A stretch of DNA of 64,000 nucleotides from Emticicia agri (GCF_004168285.1 NZ_SEWF01000015.1:93490-157489), one strand, 5' to 3'; shown: positions 7,119 to 16,128, counted from the stretch's first letter. Notes: a model not told the origin generated them from the sequence alone. Numbers and translations: made by a program.

Positions 7119-9260
7119 ATGCAGTATATGACGCAACCTGAACCAGTTGAAACATTGGAACGATTTGAATACGATAATAAAATCGTCAAAGCCTTTCTAA
7201 TCGCAACGGTGATTTTTGGTTTAGTGGGTATGTTGGCCGGGCTAACGCTGGCTATACAACTTTTCTGGCCCGGAGCCAATTTTGAAAATCCTCATGTAAC
7301 CTTCGGACGATTAAGACCTTTACACACCAATGCCATTATCTTTGCCTTTGTGGGCAATGCCATGTTTGCAGGTATTTACTACTCTTTGCCAAGGTTACTT
7401 AAAACTGCCATGTATAGCAAAGCCCTGTCCTGGACTCATTTCTGGGGTTGGCAACTGATTATTCTGGCGGCGGCCATTACGCTGCCTTTAGGAATGACCA
7501 CCAGTAAAGAGTACGCCGAACTGGAATGGCCCATAGATATTGCTATCACGTTGGTTTGGGTAGTATTTGCGATTAATATGTTTGGCACGATTATTAAACG
7601 CCGTGAACGCCACATGTATGTAGCGGTCTGGTTTTATATCGGAACAGTAGTAACGGTCGCACTTCTGCATATTGTCAATTCGTTAGAATTACCTGTATCG
7701 CTCACCAAAAGTTATTCGCTATATGCCGGGGTTCAGGATGCGCTGGTACAATGGTGGTATGGGCATAATGCAGTAGCTTTCTTCCTGACAACGCCTTATC
7801 TGGGGTTGATGTATTACTTTCTGCCAAAGGCTGCCAACAGACCCGTATATTCCTATAAGTTATCAATTATACACTTCTGGTCTTTGATATTTATCTATAT
7901 CTGGGCAGGGCCTCACCACTTGCTTTATACCTCATTGCCTGACTGGGCGCAAAGTTTAGGTACGGTATTTTCTATTATGCTGATTGCCCCTTCTTGGGGA
8001 GGGATGCTGAATGGATTACTGACTTTACGTGGTGCCTGGGATAAAGTACGTGAAGACCCCGTGCTGAAGTTTTTTGTAGTAGCTGTAACCGCCTATGGTA
8101 TGGCCACTTTTGAAGGACCTATGCTGTCTTTAAAAAATGTAAATGCCATTTCTCACTTTACCGACTGGACCATTGCACACGTACACGTAGGTGCTTTAGG
8201 CTGGAATGGATTCATGATTTTCGGTATCCTGTATTACCTGATACCACGTATGTACCAGACAAAACTTTACTCAAAAACACTTACAAACACCCACTTCTGG
8301 TTAGGTACTTTAGGTATTATTTTTTATGCCTTGCCTATGTATTGGGCAGGGTTTGTACAAAGTCTGATGTGGAAAGAGTTTACAAAAGACGGCTTTTTAG
8401 CCTATCCGAACTTTCTGGAAACTGTAACACAGATTGTGCCTTTGTATATGCTCAGAGCCGTGGGTGGAACGATGTATCTGATTGGTTCGCTGGTAATGAT
8501 ATATAACCTGATTAAAACTGCTAAACAAGGCACTTTTGTAGCTGCCGAATACGCCGAGGCACCTGCCCTTGAAAAACGGGTAAGAGTAACCGGTGGTACC
8601 TGGCACTCGGTGCTTGAGCGTAAGCCTTTCATATTTACCGGTTTAGCTTTGATTGCTGTCATTATAGGCGGTGTCATAGAGTTTGTACCTACTGCCCTGA
8701 TTGACTCTAATATACCAACGATTGATGCTGTAAAACCTTACACCCCTCTGGAGCTGACCGGACGTGATATTTATATAAAAGAGGGATGTGTAGGGTGCCA
8801 CTCGCAAATGGTTAGGCCATTCCGTTCAGAAACCGAGCGTTATGGCGAATACTCAAAAGCCGGAGAATTTGTGTATGACCATCCGTTCTTGTGGGGGTCA
8901 AAACGTACGGGGCCTGATTTGCATCGGTTAGGTAAGAAGTATCCTGACAGTTGGCACTACAACCACATGATGGACCCAACCACTATGTCGCCGGGTTCAA
9001 TTATGCCACCTTACCCCTGGCTTTTAGAGAATGATTACGATAAAGAATTGCTGCCTGCCAAAATAAAAGCCATGCGTACACTGGGTGTGCCATACCCTGA
9101 AGGATATGAAAACATAGCAGTAGCAGAAGCAGAGAAACAAGCCGCAGACATTGCTAAAAGTCTGGCTGATGCAAAAATCAAAACCAGCAGCGATAAGGAA
9201 ATCATAGCCCTGATTGCTTATTTACAAAGATTAGGGACAGACATAAAAACAACAAAGTAG
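7119..9260 (+). CDS. ccoN: cbb3-type cytochrome c oxidase, fused subunits I (CcoN) and II (CcoO)
   Basis: A 713-aa fusion of the catalytic heme-copper subunit and the monoheme cytochrome c subunit, as usual in Bacteroidota. The CcoN part has about 12 helices with the heme and CuB histidines in LRPLHTN, WWYGHNAVAF, AGPHHLLYT and HVHVGALGWNG. The CcoO part follows a membrane helix (GLALIAVIIGGVIEFVP) and carries the heme-binding CVGCH at 557-561, then MVRPFRSETERYGEYSKAGE and distal ligand region SIMPPYPWL. It reduces O2 at the inner membrane with high affinity. It has its own promoter with an FNR-like box. Start 7119 is used; ATG 7128 is an alternative. Confidence 0.96.
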   Translation: MQYMTQPEPVETLERFEYDNKIVKAFLIATVIFGLVGMLAGLTLAIQLFWPGANFENPHVTFGRLRPLHTNAIIFAFVGNAMFAGIYYSLPRLLKTAMYSKALSWTHFWGWQLIILAAAITLPLGMTTSKEYAELEWPIDIAITLVWVVFAINMFGTIIKRRERHMYVAVWFYIGTVVTVALLHIVNSLELPVSLTKSYSLYAGVQDALVQWWYGHNAVAFFLTTPYLGLMYYFLPKAANRPVYSYKLSIIHFWSLIFIYIWAGPHHLLYTSLPDWAQSLGTVFSIMLIAPSWGGMLNGLLTLRGAWDKVREDPVLKFFVVAVTAYGMATFEGPMLSLKNVNAISHFTDWTIAHVHVGALGWNGFMIFGILYYLIPRMYQTKLYSKTLTNTHFWLGTLGIIFYALPMYWAGFVQSLMWKEFTKDGFLAYPNFLETVTQIVPLYMLRAVGGTMYLIGSLVMIYNLIKTAKQGTFVAAEYAEAPALEKRVRVTGGTWHSVLERKPFIFTGLALIAVIIGGVIEFVPTALIDSNIPTIDAVKPYTPLELTGRDIYIKEGCVGCHSQMVRPFRSETERYGEYSKAGEFVYDHPFLWGSKRTGPDLHRLGKKYPDSWHYNHMMDPTTMSPGSIMPPYPWLLENDYDKELLPAKIKAMRTLGVPYPEGYENIAVAEAEKQAADIAKSLADAKIKTSSDKEIIALIAYLQRLGTDIKTTK

Positions 9261-9291
9261 GTAACCGCTATTTTACTTAAAATTTACGACC

Positions 9292-9471
9292 ATGTTTAAA
9301 CATTATTTCGAGCAGATAGACGGGGTAAGTATCTACCCGATTTTCTCACTATTAGTTTTCTTTTTCTTCTTTTTAGGTTTGGGCTGGCACGTGTTCAGGT
9401 TTGATAAAAAGAAACAGCAATACATAGAAAACCTGCCATTAGATGAGAAAGAACTGTCGGGTTTGCATTGA
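9292..9471 (+). CDS. ccoQ: cbb3 oxidase subunit IV (CcoQ-like)
   Basis: A 59-aa single-span protein beginning MFKHYFEQIDGVSIYPIFSL, with a very phenylalanine-rich helix (LLVFFFFFLGLGWHVF) and a charged tail FDKKKQQYIENLPLDEKE. The size, the single helix, the tail containing NLPLDE and the position between ccoNO (31 nt after) and ccoP (31 nt before) identify it as CcoQ. CcoQ stabilises the oxidase complex. Confidence 0.9.
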   Translation: MFKHYFEQIDGVSIYPIFSLLVFFFFFLGLGWHVFRFDKKKQQYIENLPLDEKELSGLH

Positions 9472-9502
9472 GTTATAAAGAAATTTTAAACACTATCTGT
9501 TT

Positions 9503-10315
9503 ATGGGAACATTTATCAAATCAGGCGATGAACTTATTCAGTTTCTGATACTTATTATTTTGATTCTGACGGCCATTGTACTTTTGTTTATTGTACTGAA
9601 TATGTACAATGTTATTTACAGAATCATTGGCGAAAAAGAAGGAAAAACCATAGAGCGATTCAGCTTTAAAAAATGGTGGGAGAGAGAATCAGGAACAGAT
9701 GTTCCGGTAGAGAAAGAAGAAACCATTTTATTGCACCATAATTATGATGGTATTCAGGAACTCGACAACCATCTGCCGCCGTGGTGGGTAAAAATGTTTT
9801 ATGCTACCATTGCTTTTTCAGTGATATATCTGGGTCTTTATCATGTCTGGAATATTACACCTTTGCAAGATGAAGAATACCAAATAGCAATGGACGAAGC
9901 CAAAAAAGAGGTAGAGCTATACCAATCAAAAATGGCCAATACTATTGACGAAAAAACAGTAAAACTCTTAGTTGATGATAGTAAGACTGTTAGTAGCGGA
10001 AAAGATATTTATATAGCCAAATGTGTAGCCTGCCACGGACAAGCCGGAGAGGGTGGCGTAGGCCCTAACCTGACTGATGAGTACTGGCTACACGGCGGGA
10101 GCATCAACGATATTTTCAAAACTATCAAATATGGTGTACCTGAAAAGGGCATGATTGCCTGGCAGGCTACCATGAAGCCTAATGAAATTCAGAGTGTAAG
10201 TAATTATATTCTGTCAATTAAAGGCACAAATCCTGCCAATGCCAAAGCACCGCAGGGAGAAAAATTTACTGAGGGTACAGACTCTACCGCTGCCAAGCCG
10301 GTAGAAAACTTATAA
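9503..10315 (+). CDS. ccoP: cbb3-type cytochrome c oxidase subunit III (CcoP)
   Basis: A 270-aa membrane-anchored cytochrome c. Two N-terminal helices (FLILIILILTAIVLLFIV and MFYATIAFSVIYLGLYHVW) flank the FixP N-terminal domain motif LDNHLPPWWVKMFY. One heme site, CVACH, is at 174-178 with GEGGVGPNL following. Its distal methionine is probably in KGMIAWQATM. Proteobacterial CcoP has two hemes; this one has only one, which is normal for Bacteroidota. It passes electrons to CcoO/CcoN. It is in the ccoNOQP operon. Confidence 0.94.
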   Translation: MGTFIKSGDELIQFLILIILILTAIVLLFIVLNMYNVIYRIIGEKEGKTIERFSFKKWWERESGTDVPVEKEETILLHHNYDGIQELDNHLPPWWVKMFYATIAFSVIYLGLYHVWNITPLQDEEYQIAMDEAKKEVELYQSKMANTIDEKTVKLLVDDSKTVSSGKDIYIAKCVACHGQAGEGGVGPNLTDEYWLHGGSINDIFKTIKYGVPEKGMIAWQATMKPNEIQSVSNYILSIKGTNPANAKAPQGEKFTEGTDSTAAKPVENL

Positions 10316-10382
10316 ACCATCTCGTTGACTGCTGACATGAGTATATCAGATAGAAATAAGAGGAATTAAATTAAAGCATCAG

Positions 10383-11801
10383 GTGAGCAATTTAGATTTT
10401 ATAGATGAAGCCTATCGGGACAGTATAGCCACGGTAGACAGTGAAGGGAAGAGGGTATGGGTGTATCCGAAAAAACCTAATGGACACTATCATAATTACC
10501 GTGTGATAGCTACCATCGTTTTTCTGAGCCTGTTCTTTTTGGGGCCATTCGTTAAAATCAACGGTCAACCCTTATTAATGCTTAATGTTTTTGAACGCAG
10601 GTTTGTCTTATTCGGGCAATTGTTTCTGCCTCAGGACTCCGTCATTTTTAGTGTTGGTCTGCTTACTTTCTTTGTTTTTATTATCGTTTTTACGGTGGTT
10701 TATGGGCGTTTCTGGTGTGGCTGGGCTTGTCCGCAGACAGTGTTTATGGAAATGGTTTTCCGCAAAATAGAATACTGGATTGAGGGCGACCGCAAACAAC
10801 AGATAGCACTCAGCAAAGCTCCCTGGAATACCGAAAAAATACTGAAAAAAGGAGGCAAAAGGCTGATATTTCTGCTTATTTCTATTCTGATTGCCCATAC
10901 TACGATGGCCTATCTGATAGGCCTGGAGGCTACCAGAGATATTATTACACAGTCGCCTATGGCGCATCTGACAGGTTTTATAGGGTTGGTGGTATTTACA
11001 GGTATTTTCTATTATGTTTTTGCGGTACTGCGTGAGCAGGTTTGTATTTCTATTTGCCCTTATGGTCGTTTGCAGGGCGTATCAATGGGACGCAACACCG
11101 TTAATATTATTTATGACTGGATTCGTGGCGAGCCAAGAGGGAAACTCAATAAGCATGAGCCTGCTGCCCCCGTTTCAACCCCGAAAGGCGATTGTATCGA
11201 CTGCAAACTCTGTGTGCAGGTTTGCCCGATGGGTATTGATATACGCAATGGTGCACAATTGGAATGTACCAACTGTACCGCCTGTATAGATGCCTGCGAC
11301 GATGTAATGATTAAAATCAACAAGCCCACAGGCTTGATAAAATTTGGCTCGGTAGAAAGTATTGAGAAACGGGTGCCTTTTAAACTTTCGGCAAGAGCCT
11401 ATGCCTATTCGGGAGTATTGTTGTTATTGGTGGGCATTGAAGCATTCTTGTTGTTGAGCCGCTCGGCCATAGAAACTACGGTGATGCGGGTACCCGGACA
11501 AATGTATCAGGAGCAAGCCAATAACAAAATCAGTAACCTCTACAATGCCCAAATTGTGAATAAAAGCAATGAAGATAGGGAGGTTTTGCTGAAAGTTAAA
11601 GATAACGAGGGTACTATCAGGCTGATTGATGGGAAACAGCGTATAAAAATACAGAAACAGGGAAAAGCCGAAGTAGTTTTCTTTTTAGAAATGGATAAAG
11701 CGGCTATCAGCAAAATCAAAACCAATCTGGCAATTGAAGTGTGGCAAGGCGATGAGAAATTGGAGACGATTAAGACGACATTCTTAGGATTTAGTGAATG
11801 A
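10383..11801 (+). CDS. ccoG: cbb3 oxidase accessory ferredoxin-type protein CcoG
   Basis: A 472-aa membrane protein with 4Fe-4S centres, proposed to reduce Cu(II) for CcoI-dependent copper delivery. The GTG start gives MSNLDFIDEAYRDSIATVDSEG, which aligns with the family start (F-R-D-S-x-x-T-V). Visible motifs are CGWACPQ (about 116-122), CISICPYGR, and the two ferredoxin motifs CIDCKLCVQVCP and CTNCTACIDACD. The C-terminal 110 residues form the Ig-like FixG domain. It lies 67 nt after ccoP. The last codons and stop lie in the GTGAATGAGTGA repeat described at 11791. Confidence 0.94.
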   Translation: MSNLDFIDEAYRDSIATVDSEGKRVWVYPKKPNGHYHNYRVIATIVFLSLFFLGPFVKINGQPLLMLNVFERRFVLFGQLFLPQDSVIFSVGLLTFFVFIIVFTVVYGRFWCGWACPQTVFMEMVFRKIEYWIEGDRKQQIALSKAPWNTEKILKKGGKRLIFLLISILIAHTTMAYLIGLEATRDIITQSPMAHLTGFIGLVVFTGIFYYVFAVLREQVCISICPYGRLQGVSMGRNTVNIIYDWIRGEPRGKLNKHEPAAPVSTPKGDCIDCKLCVQVCPMGIDIRNGAQLECTNCTACIDACDDVMIKINKPTGLIKFGSVESIEKRVPFKLSARAYAYSGVLLLLVGIEAFLLLSRSAIETTVMRVPGQMYQEQANNKISNLYNAQIVNKSNEDREVLLKVKDNEGTIRLIDGKQRIKIQKQGKAEVVFFLEMDKAAISKIKTNLAIEVWQGDEKLETIKTTFLGFSE

Positions 11802-11919
11802 GTGATTGTGTGAATGAGTGATTAATTTTTTATAATCTGCTAAGTCTTTCAATCAGTTAAAATATAGTTCAAGATAACAATAATAATCACTAAATCACTA
11901 ACTCACTCAATCACTAAAT
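11791..11919. repeat. Imperfect inverted repeat of GTGA/TCAC units between ccoG and ccoH
   Basis: The left arm (11791-11823) has repeated GTGAATGAGTGATT units and the right arm (11883-11919) has repeated AATCACTA units. The arms are near reverse complements over about 37 nt and enclose a 60-nt AT-rich loop. The left arm begins inside the last codons of ccoG. It could form a long hairpin in the operon mRNA. Confidence 0.65.
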
Positions 11920-11929
11920 ATCAAAAAAC

Positions 11930-12367
11930 ATGAACTTCGGGCATAAAATCGGGATTTTTTACGGGTTGTTTGTCATTTTTATGATTACACTCGTAACACT
12001 ATGTATCAGACAAAAAGACATATCGCTGGTAAGTAACGACTATTACAAACAGGAAATAGCATACCAGGCTGAAATAGACAAACAACGCAACGCCGGGCAG
12101 TTAACCAACCCTGTGCAAATAACTTATGCAGGAGCGGAACAACAGCTAACCGTGAGTTTTCCGCAAGAGCAAATCGGGGCAAGAGGTAAGGTAAAATTCT
12201 ACCGTCCGTCTGATGCTAAAAAAGACTTTGCAGTAGATTTACAGTTAAACGAAACAGCAGTACAGCATATTCCGGTCAATCACCTGACAAAAGGGCTTTG
12301 GGTAGTAAAAATAGAATGGGAAAACGCAGGGAAGGCGTATCTGAAAGAAGAAAAAATCGTACTCTGA
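11930..12367 (+). CDS. ccoH: cbb3 oxidase assembly protein CcoH (FixH family)
   Basis: A 145-aa protein with one N-terminal membrane helix (MNFGHKIGIFYGLFVIFMITLVTLCI) and the segment DISLVSNDYYKQEIAYQAEIDKQ, which is the FixH/CcoH signature (YY.QEIxYQ..I...RN). The remainder is a small beta-sandwich-like periplasmic domain. CcoH interacts with CcoN during assembly. It is separated from ccoG by 128 nt holding a repeat and from the next gene by 1 nt. Confidence 0.92.
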   Translation: MNFGHKIGIFYGLFVIFMITLVTLCIRQKDISLVSNDYYKQEIAYQAEIDKQRNAGQLTNPVQITYAGAEQQLTVSFPQEQIGARGKVKFYRPSDAKKDFAVDLQLNETAVQHIPVNHLTKGLWVVKIEWENAGKAYLKEEKIVL

Positions 12368-12368
12368 A

Positions 12369-13064
12369 ATGTTATATCCGGCTTTTATACTTGGTTTAGC
12401 GGGGAGCTTGCACTGCATGGGTATGTGTGGGCCTATTTCTATGCTCCTGCCGGGTGATAAAAGTAAAAGAGGCAGATACATTATAGGTAGGGTAGTTTAT
12501 AATCTGGGTCGGATTTTTACTTACAGTCTCCTGGGGTTACTGGTTGGGTTAGTTGGCGAGCAGATTGCTTTGTTTACTTCTCAGAAAGTCCTTTTTATCA
12601 TTGTTGGTAGCTTGATCCTTTTGGCCTTTATTTTACCTGCCCGATGGCTAAAATCTTTAGATGTTTTGCCCTACGTAAACCGATTTAACAATTTCATCAA
12701 AGCCTCATTATCGGTTTTCTACAAAAAACATACGCTCTTTGCTCAATTGGTTTTTGGCGTGCTGAACGGACTATTGCCCTGCGGATTGGTTTATGCAGCT
12801 CTGAGCGGTGCCTTTCTGATGAGTGAACCTTGGGAAAGCGTTTTATTTATGGCCTTATTCGGGTTAGGAACCTTGCCTATGATGTTAGGCTTTGCCTTTT
12901 TAGGTAATACCCTCCGTAAATGGTTTAGCTTTAAACCTAAAGTTATTTATACCTGTTCTTACATTGTTTTAGCCATCTGGTTGATTTTTAAAGGCGTTAA
13001 TTTGCCTGCAAACAATTTTGCTCATCATGAGGCAAATGGTATTACTGTTTGTCATGGGAAGTGA
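12369..13064 (+). CDS. Sulfite exporter TauE/SafE-like membrane protein (COG2836 type)
   Basis: A 231-aa polytopic membrane protein with six predicted helices. It opens with AFILGLAGSLHCMGMCGPI, the GLxGSxHCxGMCGP motif of the heavy-metal-transport/UreH-like TauE family that accompanies cbb3 operons. A second half-repeat carries GLLPCGLVYAAL. The histidine/cysteine/methionine cluster suggests copper handling, but this is inferred. It starts 1 nt after the ccoH stop, so it is translationally coupled and the last gene of the oxidase operon. The annotation 'sulfite exporter' is a family name only. Confidence 0.85.
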   Translation: MLYPAFILGLAGSLHCMGMCGPISMLLPGDKSKRGRYIIGRVVYNLGRIFTYSLLGLLVGLVGEQIALFTSQKVLFIIVGSLILLAFILPARWLKSLDVLPYVNRFNNFIKASLSVFYKKHTLFAQLVFGVLNGLLPCGLVYAALSGAFLMSEPWESVLFMALFGLGTLPMMLGFAFLGNTLRKWFSFKPKVIYTCSYIVLAIWLIFKGVNLPANNFAHHEANGITVCHGK

Positions 13065-13159
13065 GATGGCTATATTTGTTTGTAGGTATTAAATTCTAAA
13101 GAGTCTTATTTTAAGAATCTACGAAGCACAAGCATTATATTTGAAGCAAGGGTTTTAAA

Positions 13160-13216
13160 ATACCATTTTAAGTCCCCCTTTAGGGACGGTCCGCCGTGCG
13201 GTTAGGGGTTGGTTTC
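13160..13216. repeat. Short GC-rich palindromic repeat abutting the araC-type gene
   Basis: The stretch reading aagtccccctttagggacgg then ccgccgtgcggttagggg has internal palindromes and is unlike the AT-rich surroundings. On the minus strand its cccctaa supplies the final proline and the TAA stop codon of the AraC regulator. It resembles the GC-rich intergenic repeats at 41161 and 61545. Confidence 0.4.
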
Positions 13217-14080
13217 CTTTAGGTATTGCTTCTTATACTCCAACGGTGTAATGCCTTTTACATTTTTGAAATGCCTGTAAAAATTAGAGAGATTATTAAA
13301 GCCGCTTTCAAAGCAGATAAACTCTATGCTCAATCGGTTTTCAATCAATGCCCTGCACGCATGACTTACCCTGATTTCGGTCAGAAAATCGTTATAGGTT
13401 TTGTGAGTCATTAATTTGAAATAACGGCAGAAAGAAGTAGTACTTAAATGGGCAATGGCGGCAATGTCTTCTAATTTGATGTCTTTAGCATAGTTGGCCA
13501 GCGTATAACTACAAACATTATTCAGCCTGACGGTTTCCATTTCGTTAGACTGATAAAATGTATTGGCAGCCGTAATCATTTCCATTTCGTCCGATTCGGT
13601 CAATAGTTCAAGAATCGATAACAAAACAATCAGGCGTTGCAGCGGGCTTGCCAGCAGGGCACTGTGCAGCAGATTTTTAATTTGTTGCGCAGTTCCTCCC
13701 TGAATAATCAGGCCTTTTTTTGCCTTTTCATACAATTTCCTGATAGCATAGGCTTCGCTCAGTCCCAGAAAATCATTACCCAGGCAATCGGGTCTGAATT
13801 GCATCACAATGGCTTCTATCTGTAAATCGGCATTACCCTGAAAATACTCCTGATTACAACGCCAGGTATGAGGCAGGTTCTCTCCTAATAACAGCACTTC
13901 TCCCGACGAAAAATTACTGACATTGTCTCCTATAAACCGTACGCCCTCACCTCTGATAACGTAATGCAATTCGAGTTCAGGGTGGTAGTGCCATATCGTA
14001 CCAAAATTAGGTTTAATATCATGTCTGATGCTAAACGATTGCTCTGTATTACTGGGTACTTTATGGAAATGGGGTTTCAT
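13202..14080 (-). CDS. AraC-family transcriptional regulator with N-terminal cupin
   Basis: A 292-aa regulator. Residues about 20-110 form a cupin sensor (WHYHPELELHYVIRGEGVRFIGD ... LLLGENLPHTW), and about 185-290 the double HTH of AraC/XylS proteins (LEDIAAIAHLSTTSFCRYFKLMTHKT and RHFKNVKGITPLEYKKQYL). It is divergent from the sodium:solute symporter at 14464 across a 383-nt gap with palindromic repeats, which suggests it controls that transporter and the lyase gene downstream. The sensed sugar is unknown. The C-terminal codons run into a genomic repeat. Confidence 0.9.
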   Translation of the reverse strand: MKPHFHKVPSNTEQSFSIRHDIKPNFGTIWHYHPELELHYVIRGEGVRFIGDNVSNFSSGEVLLLGENLPHTWRCNQEYFQGNADLQIEAIVMQFRPDCLGNDFLGLSEAYAIRKLYEKAKKGLIIQGGTAQQIKNLLHSALLASPLQRLIVLLSILELLTESDEMEMITAANTFYQSNEMETVRLNNVCSYTLANYAKDIKLEDIAAIAHLSTTSFCRYFKLMTHKTYNDFLTEIRVSHACRALIENRLSIEFICFESGFNNLSNFYRHFKNVKGITPLEYKKQYLKETNP

Positions 14081-14125
14081 GCCTGAAAATTATTTATGAT
14101 AATATCGTACAATGATTGGGAAATT

Positions 14126-14150
14126 GTCTATAAAAAGCTTGTATTTTTAT
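14126..14150. other. Sequence motif shared with 35135-35160
   Basis: GTCTATAAAAA, then (T)SCTTGTAT and WTTTAT, occurs here and, with one extra base, at 35135-35160. The two copies lie about 310 and 270 nt upstream of the start codons of the symporter gene and the ECF sigma gene. The next 12 nt here contain an exact TATCTTTG (14155-14162), a possible -7 element. Confidence 0.4.
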
Positions 14151-14250
14151 CTGTTATCTTTGTAAAGTTAAATAAAATATTTGCCTTATTATAGAAAATA
14201 CGCATCGTGCTGAAAAGCAATGTATATTTTTAGCATTGTGCTTGGCGTTT

Positions 14251-14351
14251 CACCGACTAAAGTCGGTGGCTAAGAAAACAAAGGTCTTTTCATCTTACAA
14301 AGGCCGACTTAAGTCGGCCTACATATATAAAAAAGACCTTTGTTTTCTTAG
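14251..14351. repeat. Nested palindromic repeat upstream of the symporter gene
   Basis: A 21-bp perfect inverted repeat (ctaagaaaacaaaggtcttt... at 14270-14290 and its complement at 14331-14351) encloses a perfect 20-bp palindrome aggccgacttaagtcggcct (14301-14320). A smaller hairpin, ccgactaaagtcgg, lies just before it. The remainder of the 14081-14463 gap is non-coding. This is probably a REP/MITE-type element, and it could also form a strong structure in the symporter 5' leader. Confidence 0.6.
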
Positions 14352-14463
14352 ACGGCGACCGCGACGGCGGACCGTTTCTATTCGCTGTCACTCTCAGCAC
14401 AGAATCACCTATAATACGGCCAAGCATCTTATTTGTCCTATTGAATCTTTTGAAACCTGACGC

Positions 14464-16023
14464 ATGAACTTAAAAACACTCCCTGTTATTGACTTAGCTA
14501 TCATTTTTGCCTATCTGGCCGGAATGGTAATAATAGGAGTTTATTTCTCAAGAAAGAACAAAAATGCCGACCAGTTTACCACTGCTTCGGGTAAGATTCC
14601 CGGCTGGGCTATCGGGTTGTCTATTTATGCTACTTTTTTGAGCAGTAATACTTTTTTAGGGGTACCGGGTAAAGCATTCGGCAGTAACTGGAACTCGTTT
14701 GTGTTCAGTTTATCTATGCCGCTGGCAGCCTGGGTGGCGTCTCGTTATTTTGTGCCTTTTTACCGGAATACCGGAGAAGTATCGGCCTATACGCATCTCG
14801 AACACCGTTTTGGTGCCTGGGCAAGAACTTATGCAGTAGTCTGTTTTCTGCTTACCCAGTTGGCACGTATGGGGTCTATTTTCTTCGGAATTGCCCTGAG
14901 CTTACAGGCGCTTACAGGCTACTCAATGGAAAGTATCATGATTGTGGTAGGTATATGTATTATTATATATACTGTGATGGGAGGCATGGAGGCCGTCATC
15001 TGGACGGAAGTAGTACAAGGGGTCATAAAAACCCTCGGTGCTTTAATTATTCTGGTGCTGGTCATTCAGGGAATGCCCGGCGGCATCAGTCGTATTGTAG
15101 AAATAGGCCAGGCAAATGATAAATTCAGTCTGGGCAGCCTTGTTCCCGACTTTACTCAATCCACATTCTGGGTAGTATTATTATATGGGTTCTTTATGAA
15201 CCTGAATAATTTCGGCATGGACCAGAATTACGTGCAGAGGTACCATACTACTACTTCTGTCAAAGAAGCCACCCGTTCAATCTGGCTTTGTGTGTATCTG
15301 TACTTACCTGTTTCACTGATATTCTTTGTGATAGGTTCGTGTTTATTTGCCTATTATCAAAGCAATCCAGACTTACTGAATCAGGTAAGAATGCAGGTGG
15401 CAACCGAACGTCTGCCCGGTGGCAGTACTGATGCCATCAGTCAGTTAGCCAGTACCTTATCTGCCGCTGATATAGGCGATAAAGTCATGCCGCACTTCAT
15501 GGTCAATAAGATTCCGGCAGGGCTGGTAGGGCTGATTGTAGCCGCTATTATGTCGGCGGCCATGAGTACCATCAGCTCAGGTATGAACGCTTCTGCTACG
15601 GTTTTCTCGGTTGATATTTACCAGCGTTACATCAAATCAGATTTAACGTCATCACAAACCTTGCGGTTACTCTACATTGCTACGGCCGTGTTTGGGCTGT
15701 TAGGGATGTTGACAGGGGTGGCTATGATTGGCGTCAAAAGCGTCTTAGACATCTGGTGGATGCTCTCAGGTATATTTGCAGGGGGTATGTTAGGCTTGTT
15801 CCTGTTGGGTATGATTGCCAAAAAAGCCAAAAATACCGAAGCCGTAATAGCTACTGTGATAGGCATACTCGTGATTTGCTGGATGACTTTCTCAAAACAG
15901 ATACCAGATGAATATGCCGCTTTGCGCAGCCCGTTCCATCAGAATATGATTATGGTTATTGGCACACTCAGCATTTTTCTGACAGGCGTACTGATAAGTA
16001 AAATAAAACTCAAAAAAGCATAG
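14464..16023 (+). CDS. Sodium:solute symporter (SSS family)
   Basis: A 519-aa membrane protein with about 13 helices. The start MNLKTLPVIDLAIIFAYLAGMVIIGVYFSRKNK and the segment ADQFTTASGKIPGWAIGLSIYATFLSSNTFLGVPGKAF are typical of SSS carriers. The sodium-site region is AAIMSAAMSTISSGMNASATVFSVDIYQRY. It imports a sugar, sugar acid or sialic-acid-type substrate with Na+. It is 198 nt upstream of a DapA/NanA-family lyase and divergent from an AraC regulator, an arrangement fitting uptake plus aldol cleavage of the same compound. The substrate cannot be read from sequence. Confidence 0.93.
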   Translation: MNLKTLPVIDLAIIFAYLAGMVIIGVYFSRKNKNADQFTTASGKIPGWAIGLSIYATFLSSNTFLGVPGKAFGSNWNSFVFSLSMPLAAWVASRYFVPFYRNTGEVSAYTHLEHRFGAWARTYAVVCFLLTQLARMGSIFFGIALSLQALTGYSMESIMIVVGICIIIYTVMGGMEAVIWTEVVQGVIKTLGALIILVLVIQGMPGGISRIVEIGQANDKFSLGSLVPDFTQSTFWVVLLYGFFMNLNNFGMDQNYVQRYHTTTSVKEATRSIWLCVYLYLPVSLIFFVIGSCLFAYYQSNPDLLNQVRMQVATERLPGGSTDAISQLASTLSAADIGDKVMPHFMVNKIPAGLVGLIVAAIMSAAMSTISSGMNASATVFSVDIYQRYIKSDLTSSQTLRLLYIATAVFGLLGMLTGVAMIGVKSVLDIWWMLSGIFAGGMLGLFLLGMIAKKAKNTEAVIATVIGILVICWMTFSKQIPDEYAALRSPFHQNMIMVIGTLSIFLTGVLISKIKLKKA

Positions 16024-16080
16024 AGTATGTTTAAATTTTGTTATTCTGACCGAAAAGCACAGATTTTCTGGATATACAAG

Positions 16081-16128
16081 GCGTATTTTGCAGATGTAGC
16101 CGGCAGCTACATCGAAAAAATACAACGC
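16081..16128. repeat. Long hairpin between symporter and lyase genes
   Basis: gcgtattttgcagatgtagc and its imperfect complement gctacatcgaaaaaatac...gc pair around a CGGCA loop, giving about 20 paired positions with a few mismatches. It may be a repeat or a structured leader 93 nt before the lyase start. There is no T run in the + direction, so it is not a clear terminator. Confidence 0.5.
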
